DNA of 64,000 bases, from NCBI GenBank assembly GCA_003151235.1, contig PLWZ01000051.1, forward strand, positions 1 through 64,000, given 5' to 3'. The notes below the pieces were generated by a model. The model was not told where the DNA came from, made no database searches, and saw only the letters and a list, made by a program, of their open reading frames with translations. A program made the translations under genes and the position numbers. Shown here piece by piece: positions 34,962 to 44,156 of this stretch; within the stretch, counting starts at the first letter, position 1, and the number at the start of each line of letters is the position of its first letter. The DNA comes from Acidimicrobiaceae bacterium (GTDB taxonomy: Bacteria; Actinomycetota; Acidimicrobiia; Acidimicrobiales; RAAP-2).

Positions 34962-35900
34962 ATGGTTGGAATGGCACGACTCCAGTTCGGACGGTTGACA
35001 GAAGCGTGGAAGGGGGAAGCCTCGGAATTCACCCCGCTACTTGTCGAACAGCTGGATGCCCTCGGGGCAGAGATTGGTGTTGATCTCGCCTCCGTTGGCG
35101 AATCCGAGGTCCAGACGGCGGGTGGTCGGAGAATCGACATTGTCGCGCGGGGAACAGACGGATCCGAACTCATTATCGAAAACCAATATGGCCGAGCTGA
35201 CCACGACCACCTCACCCGGGGGCTGGCGTACGCGGTTGCTCGCCGAGCACGAGGCCTGGTAGTGGTGGCCGAGCAGCACAGGGACGAGTTCCGAGCCGTC
35301 GCTCAATATCTCAACGATCTAGCCGACCTCGACCTAGAACGCGGGATCGTCGTATGGCTCGTGGAAGTGAAAGCTGTCCGCATCGAAGGCAGTCCCTGGG
35401 CTCCGCTCTTCTCAACCGTTGTCGAGCCGAACTCCTTCACGGCGACTGTTGAACAGGCGAAGCAGGCGGAAGGGCCGGTCCCCTCTCTCGACGAGTTCTG
35501 GCAGCAGTTCGACTCGCCTTCGGTTCTGAGCGCGGCGAAAGAGGTGCTGTCGCAGTGGATCGTTGATGGCGATTACGACCGTCGCAAACGAATGGGCCCG
35601 AATCACGTGGTCCTAGAAGCGGTCGCCCCTTCGACAAATGGATACCGCACGGTGGCCGCCATATATTCCGACGGCCGCGTCCTGGTTCCATTCGGCTCCT
35701 ACGCCGGCCAGAACAGCGGCATCCCAATTGGGGCTCTGACGGATGAAGTGTTCCGCAGCCGGGCAGACGCCCTGTTCGGATTCAAAGGTTCTGAGCGCCA
35801 GGCCCGCACTCCGCCGGGCTGGCTCACTCCCGAAAAGGTGGGTGTACTCGTCAGCTTCTGTCACGAGGTCGCCGGTGCCTACCTCGCGGCCTTCCAATAG
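34962..35900 (+). CDS. PD-(D/E)XK nuclease-like protein, DUF4268-type N-terminal domain
   Basis: A 312-residue protein. The N-terminal domain has GRRIDIVARGTDGSELIIENQ followed by YGRADHDHLTRGLAYA, i.e. D...E-x-Q with the DHxHLxxxLxYA helix typical of DUF4268-containing proteins and related restriction-like enzymes. The C-terminal half is not recognised. Start is at ATG 34962, 19 bases after tatC, or ATG 34971. The short gap suggests transcription with the tat genes, although function would not link them. Confidence 0.65.
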   Translation: MVGMARLQFGRLTEAWKGEASEFTPLLVEQLDALGAEIGVDLASVGESEVQTAGGRRIDIVARGTDGSELIIENQYGRADHDHLTRGLAYAVARRARGLVVVAEQHRDEFRAVAQYLNDLADLDLERGIVVWLVEVKAVRIEGSPWAPLFSTVVEPNSFTATVEQAKQAEGPVPSLDEFWQQFDSPSVLSAAKEVLSQWIVDGDYDRRKRMGPNHVVLEAVAPSTNGYRTVAAIYSDGRVLVPFGSYAGQNSGIPIGALTDEVFRSRADALFGFKGSERQARTPPGWLTPEKVGVLVSFCHEVAGAYLAAFQ

Positions 35901-35913
35901 TGAGCAGAAATAT

Positions 35914-35968
35914 TTGGCGATATTCAGCACATGCTTTACACTTATACCCATAAGCAGTTTATGGGTAT
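35914..35968 (+). promoter_or_regulatory. Promoter and perfect inverted repeat abutting the tailspike-like gene start
   Basis: A possible -35 (TTGGCG, 35914) and -10 (TACACT, 35937) are 17 bases apart. Immediately after come the arms ATACCCATAA (35944-35953) and TTATGGGTAT (35959-35968), a perfect 10-bp inverted repeat with a 5-base loop ending one base before the ATG. No separate ribosome site is seen. The repeat could be an operator, or an RNA hairpin that hides the start codon. Confidence 0.55.
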
Positions 35969-38900
35969 ATGGATTCACTGAGTAAACAACCACTCTCTCG
36001 AAAGGAATTCCTCGCTCGCACCGGCGGCACATTGTTGGCCCTTGCCGGAGTCGGTTCCATCATTGAAGCCCTCAAGGGCGAACACAGTCTCAGCACCAAG
36101 ACCGTCGGCTACGAGAGGCTGACCAACAAGAACCAACCCGGCGGGTACGCCGGCCTCGATTCGGCTGGCAAGGTGCCACTCGCCCTCCTGCCGGCGCAGA
36201 CCAAGAGCGCCCCGAACCTCGGCAGCCTGGCTGGCGTCAGTATTCCCAGCCCCCTCAACAATCAAGTCCTGACCTACGACAGCCAGACGGATACCTGGGT
36301 CAACCGAACACCCGCCGTCACGTCGGTGGCCGGCAAGGCCGGCGCCGTTTCGCTCGCCGAAGCCGACATCTCCGGCCTCGCGAGTGATTTGGCCGCCACC
36401 GAGAAGATCGCCAACAAGAATCAACCGTCGGGTTATGCGGGCCTGGACTCGAACACCCTGTTGCCGGTCGCCCTGCTCCCGGCCAGTGCCGTGAGCTTGG
36501 CCGGGAGTACTGATGTCGATATCTCCAGCCCGAGCAATGGCCAGGCGTTGGTCTACGACAGCAGCACCGACAAGTGGATCAACGAAGCCCTGCCATCAGC
36601 CCCGGTCACTTCCGTCAACTCCAAGACCGGTGCGGTCACGCTGACTGCTTCCGACGTCTCGGCGGTGCCGACCAGTGAAGTCGGCCAACCGTCAGGGGTC
36701 GCGTCGCTCAACGGCTCCGGTGACGTTCCAGCTGCTCAGTTGGGCAATGCGGTGCTGACCTCCGAGGTTGGGGCAGCCAGTGGTGTGGCTGAACTCGATT
36801 CCTCGAGCCTCGTCCCTTACGCCGAACTGCCAACTGGTTCAGCCGGGAGCGCCAACAAGGTTCTGCCAGCCAACGATGCCAGCACTACCAACAGCCGTGC
36901 GCCTTCGGGGAGCGCCGGCGGCGATCTCGGTGGCAGTTACCCCAACCCCACAGTGGACCGGGTCAACGGTGTCAGCGTCAGCGGTACGCCTTCCGTTGGT
37001 CAAGTGCCGACGGCCACCGGCAGTGCCGCCGCTACTTGGCAGAACCCTCCCAGTGCACCAGTCACTTCCGTGGCCGGGAAGACCGGTGCAGTCACCCTGG
37101 CGGAGAGTGACATTGCCGACCTGACCAGTGACCTCAGCGGGAAGCTGACGGCCAGCAACAACCTGAGTGACGTTGCGAACGCTGGAAGCTCTCGAGCCAA
37201 CATCCACGTTCCCGTCCTGACGTCGGCACAAGCGGTGGCGACGACCAATCAGGCACTCACCGGGCAGCCGACCATTGACGGCTACGCCACCACCAACAGC
37301 GATGTAGTCCTGCTCACCGGGCAAACCAGCGGATCGCAGAACGGTCCGTGGCAACTGCCAGCTTCCGGTACTGGTGCCTGGTCTCGACCAACTGACTTCC
37401 CGACTGGCTCAGTGGTGAAAGGTCGAACGATTCAGGTCAACGCCGGAACAGTTTACGGCGGCTCGTGGTGGGTCATGGCGACTACCACCAACGTGACCGT
37501 CGACACGACAGCCACTACGTGGTCGCTCGCCAAAGCCAGTGCACCCAGTGGCACTTATGTCCCGGCGGCATTCCTCCCGAGTACCGGGACCGCTGGCGCC
37601 CCCACCGCAGGTACATGGGTAGCGGGTCAGGAGGCCGTGGACTCCACGAATCGAGTCTGGGTCTGCACCGTTTCGGGCACTCCTGGGACGTGGGCACTCT
37701 CCAGTAGCGGCGGCGGCGCGGTCAGCTCGTTCAATTCTCGTACCGGGGCCGTGGTTCTCGATACCGCCGATGTGATGTCGGCAGGCGGTTTGGCATTGCC
37801 CAGCCTGCTCGATCCCTCGTACGGCTTGGTGGCGAACGGCACGACCGATGACTCGGTGGCTGCCAACGCAGCGCTGCACAACCAGAGCGGCATCGTCGCT
37901 TTCGGGAACGCAACGATCGCCATCGGGAATCCGCTCATCATCCCGGTTGGGGTCCAACTCAAGGGCCAGGGTGGTCAGCTGGGTCCGAGTGAGCTCGTCC
38001 CTGCATCGAACTTCTTCACCACCACGACCAACGGCTCGTTCACGACCCCAGCCAGCACGGCAACGACATTCACCGTTACGGTCGTCTCCACGGCCGGCGC
38101 GCCGTTAGGGGTCGGTGGCATCACGCCCTCCAAAGGTGTCGGCGTGGTCACCATGTACGGGATCGACATCTTCTACACCGGCACCACCGGGACGACCTTC
38201 ACGGGTTGTCAGGTCGGTCCCTTAGATGTCAGCGTCACCGTGCCGAGCGGGACCAACGTGTCGACCTACATGGTGTGGCTCGGTGAGCCGGGCGACGTGC
38301 AGGCCAATGAGACTCGCATCGACGACATCAAAATCCAATGCTCATCGGGCACTCTTCCGGTGGTGCCGGGCATCGCTGGGATCATCGGATGTCACCTCCA
38401 AGTGGGGGCCGGCGGAAGTCAGCTCAACATCGGCGGCTACCGCAACTCGGCCATCCGGCTCAATTTCTGTCCGATGGGATCGGGACATCCGTTCGGCTGG
38501 GAGTTCACCGATCTGTGGTTGCGGGCCGAGGGAGTGGCGGAGGCGACGTTGGTGGACTTCGACGCCATCGGCTCGGCCGCGGTCACGGATGGATACGGGC
38601 AGAACAAGCTGGAGCGCCTGACCGTCGTCCAGAAGGACCTAAGCAGCGGGCCGTTCCCCGGAGTGGCCGGTGTGCGCCTCAACGGCATCGCCGGAGGCAT
38701 CTACAAGAGCCTCTACTTCGAGAACCACAACGTCGGCGTCCAGGTCGGTGACCTGGCGGCCTGCCACGTCACATTAGATGACGTGGAGCAGAGCAACTCA
38801 TGGGGGACCGGCTACCGGGTCAACATCGGAAACACCAGCGGGAACAGCGTCATCGTCAATCAGCTCTTTGCCAGCGGCACCGGCACCGGGTTGGGCATGA

Positions 38901-39448
38901 TTCACGACAACGTGAACGGCGTGACTTACACCGCCGCATCAGCGGCCGAGCACCTGGTGATGCAGTTCTCGCTCGGGTCCGATGGCACCGCCGTGATGAA
39001 CTGGAATGACCTCTCCGCGCAGCTCCCCTCGGGGGCGGTCGTTTACAGCGACCTCGGATCATCGGGGGTTTCCTTAACACCGGGGACGACTGCCACAGTC
39101 CTCACTCTTACTATTCCTTCGGCGGGAGACTGGCTCATCACCGGAGCCATGGTGTTGCAGTTCGGGACCACGGCGGGTGACTACATTGCGTGGGCTCTGA
39201 TCGCCGGGACCGCAGTGTTCTCCAACACGCCAGTGTCCGGCGTCCAGTTCGCTGCCAATGCCACCGCCGCCGACAATGAACCCACCGTGCCTCTTGGGGG
39301 GAAGGTCTATACGGTCACCACTTCGGGGACGATTCTGCTCCAGGTGCTCGCCCAAACTGGGGCGGGTGGAAGCCCAGCGGTCGTAGCAAGATCGAACGTC
39401 ATTACTACCGCTCAATGCACGTACCTTCAGGGCCTCCAAATCGGGTGA
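35969..39448 (+). CDS. Exported tailspike-like protein with pectate-lyase-type repeats
   Basis: A 1159-residue protein. SRKEFLARTGG (residues 10-20) then a hydrophobic stretch TLLALAGVGSII is a Tat-like leader with RK instead of RR. Two related units NKNQP(G/S)GYAGLDS...LALLPA lie near 52-76 and 145-170, and VTSVxxKTGAVTLxxxD(V/I) phrases recur, as in phage tail-fibre proteins. Near 613, YGLVANGTTDDSVAANAAL matches the start of pectate-lyase-type beta-helix domains of tailspikes. The last 135 residues are a beta-rich C1q/TNF-like fold. It may bind or cut extracellular polysaccharide. The repeated form and lack of phage genes make a prophage tail unlikely. Confidence 0.7.
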   Translation: MDSLSKQPLSRKEFLARTGGTLLALAGVGSIIEALKGEHSLSTKTVGYERLTNKNQPGGYAGLDSAGKVPLALLPAQTKSAPNLGSLAGVSIPSPLNNQVLTYDSQTDTWVNRTPAVTSVAGKAGAVSLAEADISGLASDLAATEKIANKNQPSGYAGLDSNTLLPVALLPASAVSLAGSTDVDISSPSNGQALVYDSSTDKWINEALPSAPVTSVNSKTGAVTLTASDVSAVPTSEVGQPSGVASLNGSGDVPAAQLGNAVLTSEVGAASGVAELDSSSLVPYAELPTGSAGSANKVLPANDASTTNSRAPSGSAGGDLGGSYPNPTVDRVNGVSVSGTPSVGQVPTATGSAAATWQNPPSAPVTSVAGKTGAVTLAESDIADLTSDLSGKLTASNNLSDVANAGSSRANIHVPVLTSAQAVATTNQALTGQPTIDGYATTNSDVVLLTGQTSGSQNGPWQLPASGTGAWSRPTDFPTGSVVKGRTIQVNAGTVYGGSWWVMATTTNVTVDTTATTWSLAKASAPSGTYVPAAFLPSTGTAGAPTAGTWVAGQEAVDSTNRVWVCTVSGTPGTWALSSSGGGAVSSFNSRTGAVVLDTADVMSAGGLALPSLLDPSYGLVANGTTDDSVAANAALHNQSGIVAFGNATIAIGNPLIIPVGVQLKGQGGQLGPSELVPASNFFTTTTNGSFTTPASTATTFTVTVVSTAGAPLGVGGITPSKGVGVVTMYGIDIFYTGTTGTTFTGCQVGPLDVSVTVPSGTNVSTYMVWLGEPGDVQANETRIDDIKIQCSSGTLPVVPGIAGIIGCHLQVGAGGSQLNIGGYRNSAIRLNFCPMGSGHPFGWEFTDLWLRAEGVAEATLVDFDAIGSAAVTDGYGQNKLERLTVVQKDLSSGPFPGVAGVRLNGIAGGIYKSLYFENHNVGVQVGDLAACHVTLDDVEQSNSWGTGYRVNIGNTSGNSVIVNQLFASGTGTGLGMIHDNVNGVTYTAASAAEHLVMQFSLGSDGTAVMNWNDLSAQLPSGAVVYSDLGSSGVSLTPGTTATVLTLTIPSAGDWLITGAMVLQFGTTAGDYIAWALIAGTAVFSNTPVSGVQFAANATAADNEPTVPLGGKVYTVTTSGTILLQVLAQTGAGGSPAVVARSNVITTAQCTYLQGLQIG

Positions 39449-39502
39449 TGGACGCATAATGCCGGCTAGGCGCCCCGAGATCCGATCAGCGCCAGAAGAC
39501 GG

Positions 39503-39991
39503 CTACCACCATCTCTCCGAACCCACCGCCCCGGTGTTGTAGGACTTACCTCGTCGCATGACGAAGCGCAGTTGGTCCTCATCTATTACGAGAGTATCGG
39601 CGGCCGTTCCGTGCACCTCGAAGGAGGGAGGCGGCACGACTACCTTCATTTGGCAGAGACCTACGTATGTTTCTCCTGTTGGCCGCACGAGGAGACCTCG
39701 GCGGCCCCACTTATCCATGTCTCCGCTGCGCCAGTCATTCACCTCGAGGACCACCGGCCATCCCTCTATGACCCTCCGCCGCTTGAAGCGAGAACCTCTG
39801 AAGGAAACGCGAAAGTCCATCGTGGGCCGGCGTGCAAGGCGAATTGCTCTCACAAGGACAGGAAGATGCACGGGCCCAAGTCTGTGCCCATTCCAGCCTC
39901 TCGTATCGTGTTGCCTATCGACCATCCAAGTAGCGAGATCCTCTGATCCCATGATCGGCAATGAATCGTCGTAGTCGAGCCGATCATTCAT
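39503..39991 (-). CDS. Unknown protein
   Basis: A 162-residue basic protein starting at ATG 39991. It contains GHRLGPVHLPVLVRAIRLAR, RRVIEGWPVVLEVNDWRSGD and KWGRRGLLVRPTGETYVGL, a strand-rich pattern with many tryptophans. No family is recognised. It follows the tailspike-like gene tail to tail, 55 bases apart. Confidence 0.45.
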   Translation of the reverse strand: MNDRLDYDDSLPIMGSEDLATWMVDRQHDTRGWNGHRLGPVHLPVLVRAIRLARRPTMDFRVSFRGSRFKRRRVIEGWPVVLEVNDWRSGDMDKWGRRGLLVRPTGETYVGLCQMKVVVPPPSFEVHGTAADTLVIDEDQLRFVMRRGKSYNTGAVGSERWW

Positions 39992-40008
39992 AGCTGGCGC
40001 CGCCCGTC

Positions 40009-40767
40009 CTATGTCCAGTGCGCCAAACGGAAGAAGGCCGCCAGCTCACCCGGCCGAGCCTGGCCGGAGGCCGACACAGCCCCGATAATCGCCGGGTCTA
40101 GGCCGCTAACCGCACCCACGGAAACCACCGAAGCGACCGCGACCGCTCCTCCGGCAGTCGCCGGCAACGCAGTCAGAAGGACCAGCGGAGCCAGCGCCAG
40201 GGCCACTCCGGCGACTATCACAGCGCCAGCGACGGCGGCTGTGACATAGCTCGCCACCGCAATGCCCTCCGCCAGTGCCTCGACACGATGATCGATGGTC
40301 GGGCCACCGATCAGCTCTTCGGCCGTCCTGATGTCGACCCGACCGTTCGGCGCAATGATGGCAGCACTTCCTGCCGGTACTTCGTGAGCGACATAGCCGC
40401 GCTCAAAGCCGATCGGGCCCTTCGCGATCTTCCGTAGCCGACGCTTCACCCATCGAGGCGCAGCAAGCTGTCCTTTGGCGTACAGAGGATCGTCATGGGC
40501 CTCGAAGACCACCCAGTCGTTAGCTCCCGGCACAGTTCTCACGACCGGACCATCGGGAATGGGCGCGATGCCGATGAAGTCGAACAGTTGGCCGGCCTGC
40601 GCCTGAATTTCCATCACCCGCCGAACAAGCCGCGATCGATCAATCTCCTTATCGAGATCGATCGTCCGCAGCGCTGGCAGTGCTTCCTCGAACCAGCGAT
40701 CGAGCAGTGCCGGCGAGAACTCGCCGAACTCGATCGTACCGACATCCCCAGCGAACGAACTAGCCAT
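40009..40767 (-). CDS. Membrane protein of unknown function
   Basis: A 252-residue protein. The first 165 residues are soluble and charged (ALRTIDLDKEIDRSRLVRRV, then VPGANDWVVFEAHDDPLYAK). Two hydrophobic segments follow near 170-195 (VTAAVAGAVIVAGVALALAP) and 200-215. ATG 40767 is preceded by GGAG 13 bases upstream. It is 24 bases downstream of the next membrane gene, and the two probably form an operon. Nothing in the sequence names a function. Confidence 0.5.
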   Translation of the reverse strand: MASSFAGDVGTIEFGEFSPALLDRWFEEALPALRTIDLDKEIDRSRLVRRVMEIQAQAGQLFDFIGIAPIPDGPVVRTVPGANDWVVFEAHDDPLYAKGQLAAPRWVKRRLRKIAKGPIGFERGYVAHEVPAGSAAIIAPNGRVDIRTAEELIGGPTIDHRVEALAEGIAVASYVTAAVAGAVIVAGVALALAPLVLLTALPATAGGAVAVASVVSVGAVSGLDPAIIGAVSASGQARPGELAAFFRLAHWT

Positions 40768-40791
40768 TTTGCATCAGCTCCCAACTTGGAC

Positions 40792-41325
40792 TCATTTGAA
40801 CATTTCCCCGATGACCAGACAGACGAACCACAGCGTGAACAAGCCGACGACCAGAGCAATTGCGAGAAACAGGATGCCGCAAACGATCAACAGAACAAGG
40901 GCGGTTAGAAACTGCAGTGCGGAGATTCCGCCAGCCGCGATCGCAATTCCGCTCAACACCGTCTGCGCAAAGGTGGCCTGCGCAAACCCCAGACTGAAGA
41001 TCGCTGTCAGGACCAAGGTGCCGGCGGCGGCAATGCCGAAATACGGAACCCAGTCATTGGCGTCGCCCAGATGCAAAATATCGGCTGCCACGCGGAAGGG
41101 GGAGTAGAGAGCCGACGAGTGCGCTTCGGCGACGGAACGGCACCATGCGAACAGCGCTTGGTCGGCGAAGAAGACGATCAGACCAAGCGCGCCAGCGGCG
41201 GCAGCGGGTACGACCAGGCTCCGTGCGTTGCCTCGCGGGGTTGCCAGTCCCTTCAGGAACCCTGCGAGGTCGAAACTCGCACCTCCAGCATCTGACCCGA
41301 AATCGCCTGCAAGCCCGTCCGTCAC
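40792..41325 (-). CDS. Four-helix membrane protein of unknown function
   Basis: The GTG at 41325 is favoured because GGAGG lies 11 bases upstream, giving 177 residues; the frame extends to 41370. Hydrophobic segments are at about 45-65 (VVPAAAAGALGLIVFFA), 95-115 (GIAAAGTLVLTAIFSLGF), 120-140 (VLSGIAIAAGGISALQF) and 145-175 (LVLLIVCGILFLAIALVVGL). It precedes the 252-residue membrane protein gene by 24 bases and is divergent from a TetR gene, which may control it. Confidence 0.5.
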   Translation of the reverse strand: MTDGLAGDFGSDAGGASFDLAGFLKGLATPRGNARSLVVPAAAAGALGLIVFFADQALFAWCRSVAEAHSSALYSPFRVAADILHLGDANDWVPYFGIAAAGTLVLTAIFSLGFAQATFAQTVLSGIAIAAGGISALQFLTALVLLIVCGILFLAIALVVGLFTLWFVCLVIGEMFK

Positions 41326-41464
41326 GGCGATTCGCTCCTCCCTCGAGGACGATCCCCAAAAAGCGCCCACCTACAGGATATGGTGGCATGCCCATCCCAG
41401 CAAGGGCATACCACCAACTTCCTCTTTAGGCTGTTCGTGGCCCCAATTTGGATGGGAGGCCGAG

Positions 41465-42217
41465 ATGGCTAAGGGCAAGGGTCCGGGCAAGAACGACGAC
41501 ACCTACGAACGAACTCGGGCCAAGCTGCGGGCTGCCGCCGTCGAGTTGTTCCTCGAGGTACCCCGTGAAGACCCCTTCAACCACGTATCGCTTGCGGAAG
41601 TGGCCCGCAGAGCCGGCGTGTCGCGTAATGGGCTCCACTATCACTGGCGCAACCGCGAGGAGTTCATTGAGGACATGCGTCAGCACCTGACCGGCAGTGA
41701 AGAGCTCTTCGCCGAGGACTTTGCCAAGATCAGAAAGGAAATTGAACGGACTACGTACCTGGAGGCCGTCGAAGCTCTGGAACGTGTGGCAACGGTGGAT
41801 CTACAGGCCTTGGCCGAAAACACTGGCTGGCTAGCGGTCCATCAACTGAGTCTTTTCGAAACCCAGAACCCGGCCTTCGTAAACCAGTCGCGGGCGGCCT
41901 TTGACGTGGTCGACCACCTCACATGGGACCAAGCCTACGGTTTGCTCGCCGCCCGGGCGGGGCGAAAGCCACGACCGCCCTTCACCGAGAAGACGGTTGG
42001 TGCTGTGCTGCAAACGTTCATCGTTGGAGCGGGTATTCGGCAGTACTTTGATGACACCTTGGCGAATCCTGAGTCCTTGGACGGAAGTGATCGTCGGTTC
42101 CATGGATATGCACTATCCGTCACCGCGCTCATGGCCGTCCTCACGACGCCCATCGATGGTTCCGATGCCCGCTCGGTCGAGGAGGTCGCGGGCGCGCTTC
42201 TCGAGGGTTCCTCATGA
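41465..42217 (+). CDS. TetR-family transcriptional regulator
   Basis: A 250-residue TetR-type protein from ATG 41465 (GGGAGG upstream). Residues about 15-60 form the helix-turn-helix: LRAAAVELFLEVPREDPFNH, then VSLAEVARRAGVSRNGLHYH, W(R)NREEFIEDM. The C-terminal helical region (AVEALERVATVDLQALAE, then LLAARAGRKPRPPF) is not of a named subgroup. Promoter and operator are in the 139 bases shared with the divergent membrane gene. A hairpin terminator follows at 42240-42268. Confidence 0.88.
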   Translation: MAKGKGPGKNDDTYERTRAKLRAAAVELFLEVPREDPFNHVSLAEVARRAGVSRNGLHYHWRNREEFIEDMRQHLTGSEELFAEDFAKIRKEIERTTYLEAVEALERVATVDLQALAENTGWLAVHQLSLFETQNPAFVNQSRAAFDVVDHLTWDQAYGLLAARAGRKPRPPFTEKTVGAVLQTFIVGAGIRQYFDDTLANPESLDGSDRRFHGYALSVTALMAVLTTPIDGSDARSVEEVAGALLEGSS

Positions 42218-42239
42218 CCGCTTCGTCAGGAAGCTCTGT

Positions 42240-42268
42240 CTTCACCGGCTCCAACAAAGCCGGTGAAG
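42240..42268 (+). terminator. Hairpin between convergent genes
   Basis: The arms CTTCACCGGCT (42240-42250) and AGCCGGTGAAG (42258-42268) form a perfect 11-bp stem with a 7-base loop. It lies between the TetR gene and the convergent gene at 42272 and may terminate both. No T-run follows on the plus strand. Confidence 0.7.
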
Positions 42269-42271
42269 TAA

Positions 42272-43402
42272 TCAGAGGCCAGATCGTTCCTGATACCAGT
42301 CCGCGACCCTCAGCCACTCCCCCTCGATGACCGTGCAGTACTGGTTGCACGCTTCGATCGTCTGGTGCACGTGGCAGTCGGCCTGGATACCAGGGTGGTA
42401 CCGGCCGGTCGGAAAGTATTCGACGTCGGTGGCTTCGGCGCCGGGTTTCCAACTGCACTCGCAGCAGGCCAGCCACTCCTGCCATTCCCCGTGGGTGGCC
42501 AGTCCGATCGGGTCTTCCGCCACCCGGGATAGGAATTGGTGGAGTTCGCCATCGGCGGCTTCAAGCGTCAGACGGAGCCAGGAGTCGTCTCGGTCGTTCA
42601 TCGCCGAGACCACCGAGATGGTGTCGATGGCATCGCGAGCCGCCACCTCGGCGGCGGGCGAACTCAGCAGCCACAGCCCGCCATACCGGATCACCCAGCG
42701 CTGCAGGGCTTGCTGCGCCTCTGCATAGAAATAGAGCGCGGTAGTACCGCACCCAGCGGCCTGGATCTCCTGGCTGTAACCGGGATCATCCGGTCCGCTC
42801 GTTCCGATTTCTCGATCCCAGGGACGATCGGGATCAAGCAACGTCCGTCGGTAGGCAGTCAGATCGGCTCCAAGTCCGTAGACCGGTGTCCAGATGGAGA
42901 AGTAAGCCTCGAAGCGCTCCAGCCATTTGATTGCCAGACGACTGTCGGCTGGGTGTCGGCGCTCAAGCTCCAGTCGCTCGAGGCGGGCTCGGTGGGCGTA
43001 ACAAGCCTCCAGGATCTGCGTGGCCACGACGGTCAGGACTCGCGTTTGGGGGTCCCGGCGGAAGCGCTCCAGGCTGAGCCCATAAATCTCAGCCGCGTCT
43101 TCCCGAAGGAGATTGGGCGCCAAGTCGAAGGTGCCGGGGTCGAGACCGAGGAGCACGGTCGCGCACCGGCCCGAGAGGCTGCCGGCGACCGTGGCGATCG
43201 CGGTACGAACGAGGTCCTGTAGGACAGCCGGCTCTGCCGCGCCTTGCAGATCATCAGCTAGGCCAGCCGCCAACGCCGCCTGGCTCAGCGCCGGTAATCG
43301 GAGATGACGCAGACGGAGTCGACCCTCGCGGCGCCAGCACTCCAGATCTTCGACGAGAGCTTCTTCCCTGGGGGGGTCGGTGTAGGGCGAGGGCATCGGC
43401 AC
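42272..43402 (-). CDS. Unknown 376-residue protein
   Basis: A soluble, largely helical protein starting at GTG 43402 or ATG 43396. Segments such as LSQAALAAGLADDLQGAAEP, VLTVVATQILEACYAH and RAIKWLERFEAYFSI-type helices are seen, and the C-terminus has several cysteines and tryptophans (WQEWLACCECSWKPG, then ACNQYCTVIEGEWLRVADWY). The cysteine set might bind metal. No family is known to me. Distinct promoters lie in the 140 bases up to the next gene. Confidence 0.5.
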   Translation of the reverse strand: MPMPSPYTDPPREEALVEDLECWRREGRLRLRHLRLPALSQAALAAGLADDLQGAAEPAVLQDLVRTAIATVAGSLSGRCATVLLGLDPGTFDLAPNLLREDAAEIYGLSLERFRRDPQTRVLTVVATQILEACYAHRARLERLELERRHPADSRLAIKWLERFEAYFSIWTPVYGLGADLTAYRRTLLDPDRPWDREIGTSGPDDPGYSQEIQAAGCGTTALYFYAEAQQALQRWVIRYGGLWLLSSPAAEVAARDAIDTISVVSAMNDRDDSWLRLTLEAADGELHQFLSRVAEDPIGLATHGEWQEWLACCECSWKPGAEATDVEYFPTGRYHPGIQADCHVHQTIEACNQYCTVIEGEWLRVADWYQERSGL

Positions 43403-43542
43403 CGCCGCTCAGTGTGTCAGCCTGCCGGCTCAATGGCGACCAGCTTCCAACCAGGGTGTCGACCAACTCCACGACAGTCTCTCGGCTCACGACTTACTTA
43501 CCGGCAACTGCGCAGCGTGTTGCGTCAAGTCAGGAGCGACCC

Positions 43543-44094
43543 ATGGAGCCATCCACACTGATCAACTCCACCGAGCTGAAGGTCGCTCGGTCCCGGCTCA
43601 GCCTTTTCGTCCAGAACGAGGCCCTGGCCACTGCTCAAGAGTTGGGTTTCGGCTGGCGCCCGGCCGAGATCACGCCGCATGGCCTCGAAGGACTGACTCA
43701 GGAGTTTCGGACGTGTCGTGTCAGCGGGCTGGCCTTCCGGGTGCTGGCGGATTTCAGCGACGGCACCATCTTCAACTCGGCCTCGAACAATCACGCCATG
43801 CGCTTCTGGCATGACACCCGTCACGTCTGGATCGGCGCCGACTTCTCGACCGAGGCCGAGATGGCTGTGGCCTCCTGCCACTTGGCCCGGGCGACGGCCG
43901 AGGGATTTGGACCGGGCAGTTTGGAGTACGCGCTGCTGCACGCGGACACCCTCGGCCAGACCTTGTACGTGGCCCGAAGCCACCGCTTCGTCACCCACCA
44001 GCTGCAGTTCGCGCTGGACTGCGTTCGGCTCAGCCTCGATCAGGCCATTGAGCGGGAGATGCTCAGGAGCGTCGTCGAGGGATCGGCGACGTGA
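43543..44094 (+). CDS. Unknown protein, first gene of the mobile-element operon
   Basis: A 183-residue protein from ATG 43543 with GGAG upstream. Features include SRLSLFVQNEALATAQELGF, ASNNHAMRFWHDTRHVWIGA and EAEMAVASCHLARATAEGFG; the middle has histidines (NHAM, WHDTRH) that could bind metal. Similar sequence is found, as I recall, in actinobacterial integrative elements, but no function is known. It is followed by small overlapping frames leading to the coupling-protein gene. Confidence 0.5.
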   Translation: MEPSTLINSTELKVARSRLSLFVQNEALATAQELGFGWRPAEITPHGLEGLTQEFRTCRVSGLAFRVLADFSDGTIFNSASNNHAMRFWHDTRHVWIGADFSTEAEMAVASCHLARATAEGFGPGSLEYALLHADTLGQTLYVARSHRFVTHQLQFALDCVRLSLDQAIEREMLRSVVEGSAT

Positions 44095-44156
44095 GGGTGG
44101 TCTGCGGATTCACCGGTAGTCGGATTGCCGGGTCGGCGATGGAGCGGTCTCGATGA
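44091..44156 (+). CDS. Possible 21-residue leader peptide
   Basis: A GTG overlapping the preceding stop (GTGA) opens a short frame ending TGA at 44154-44156, which overlaps the next gene's ATG at 44153 (ATGA). Overlap at both ends suggests translational coupling, but the length is too short to be sure that a product is made. Confidence 0.25.
   Translation: MRVVCGFTGSRIAGSAMERSR

Noticed and set aside
35969-39448. Prophage tail fibre
   Set aside because: There are no capsid, portal, terminase or tail genes nearby, and the protein has an export leader.
42272-43402. Zinc-finger regulator based on C-terminal cysteines
   Set aside because: The spacing of the cysteines does not fit a known finger and the rest of the protein lacks DNA-binding features.
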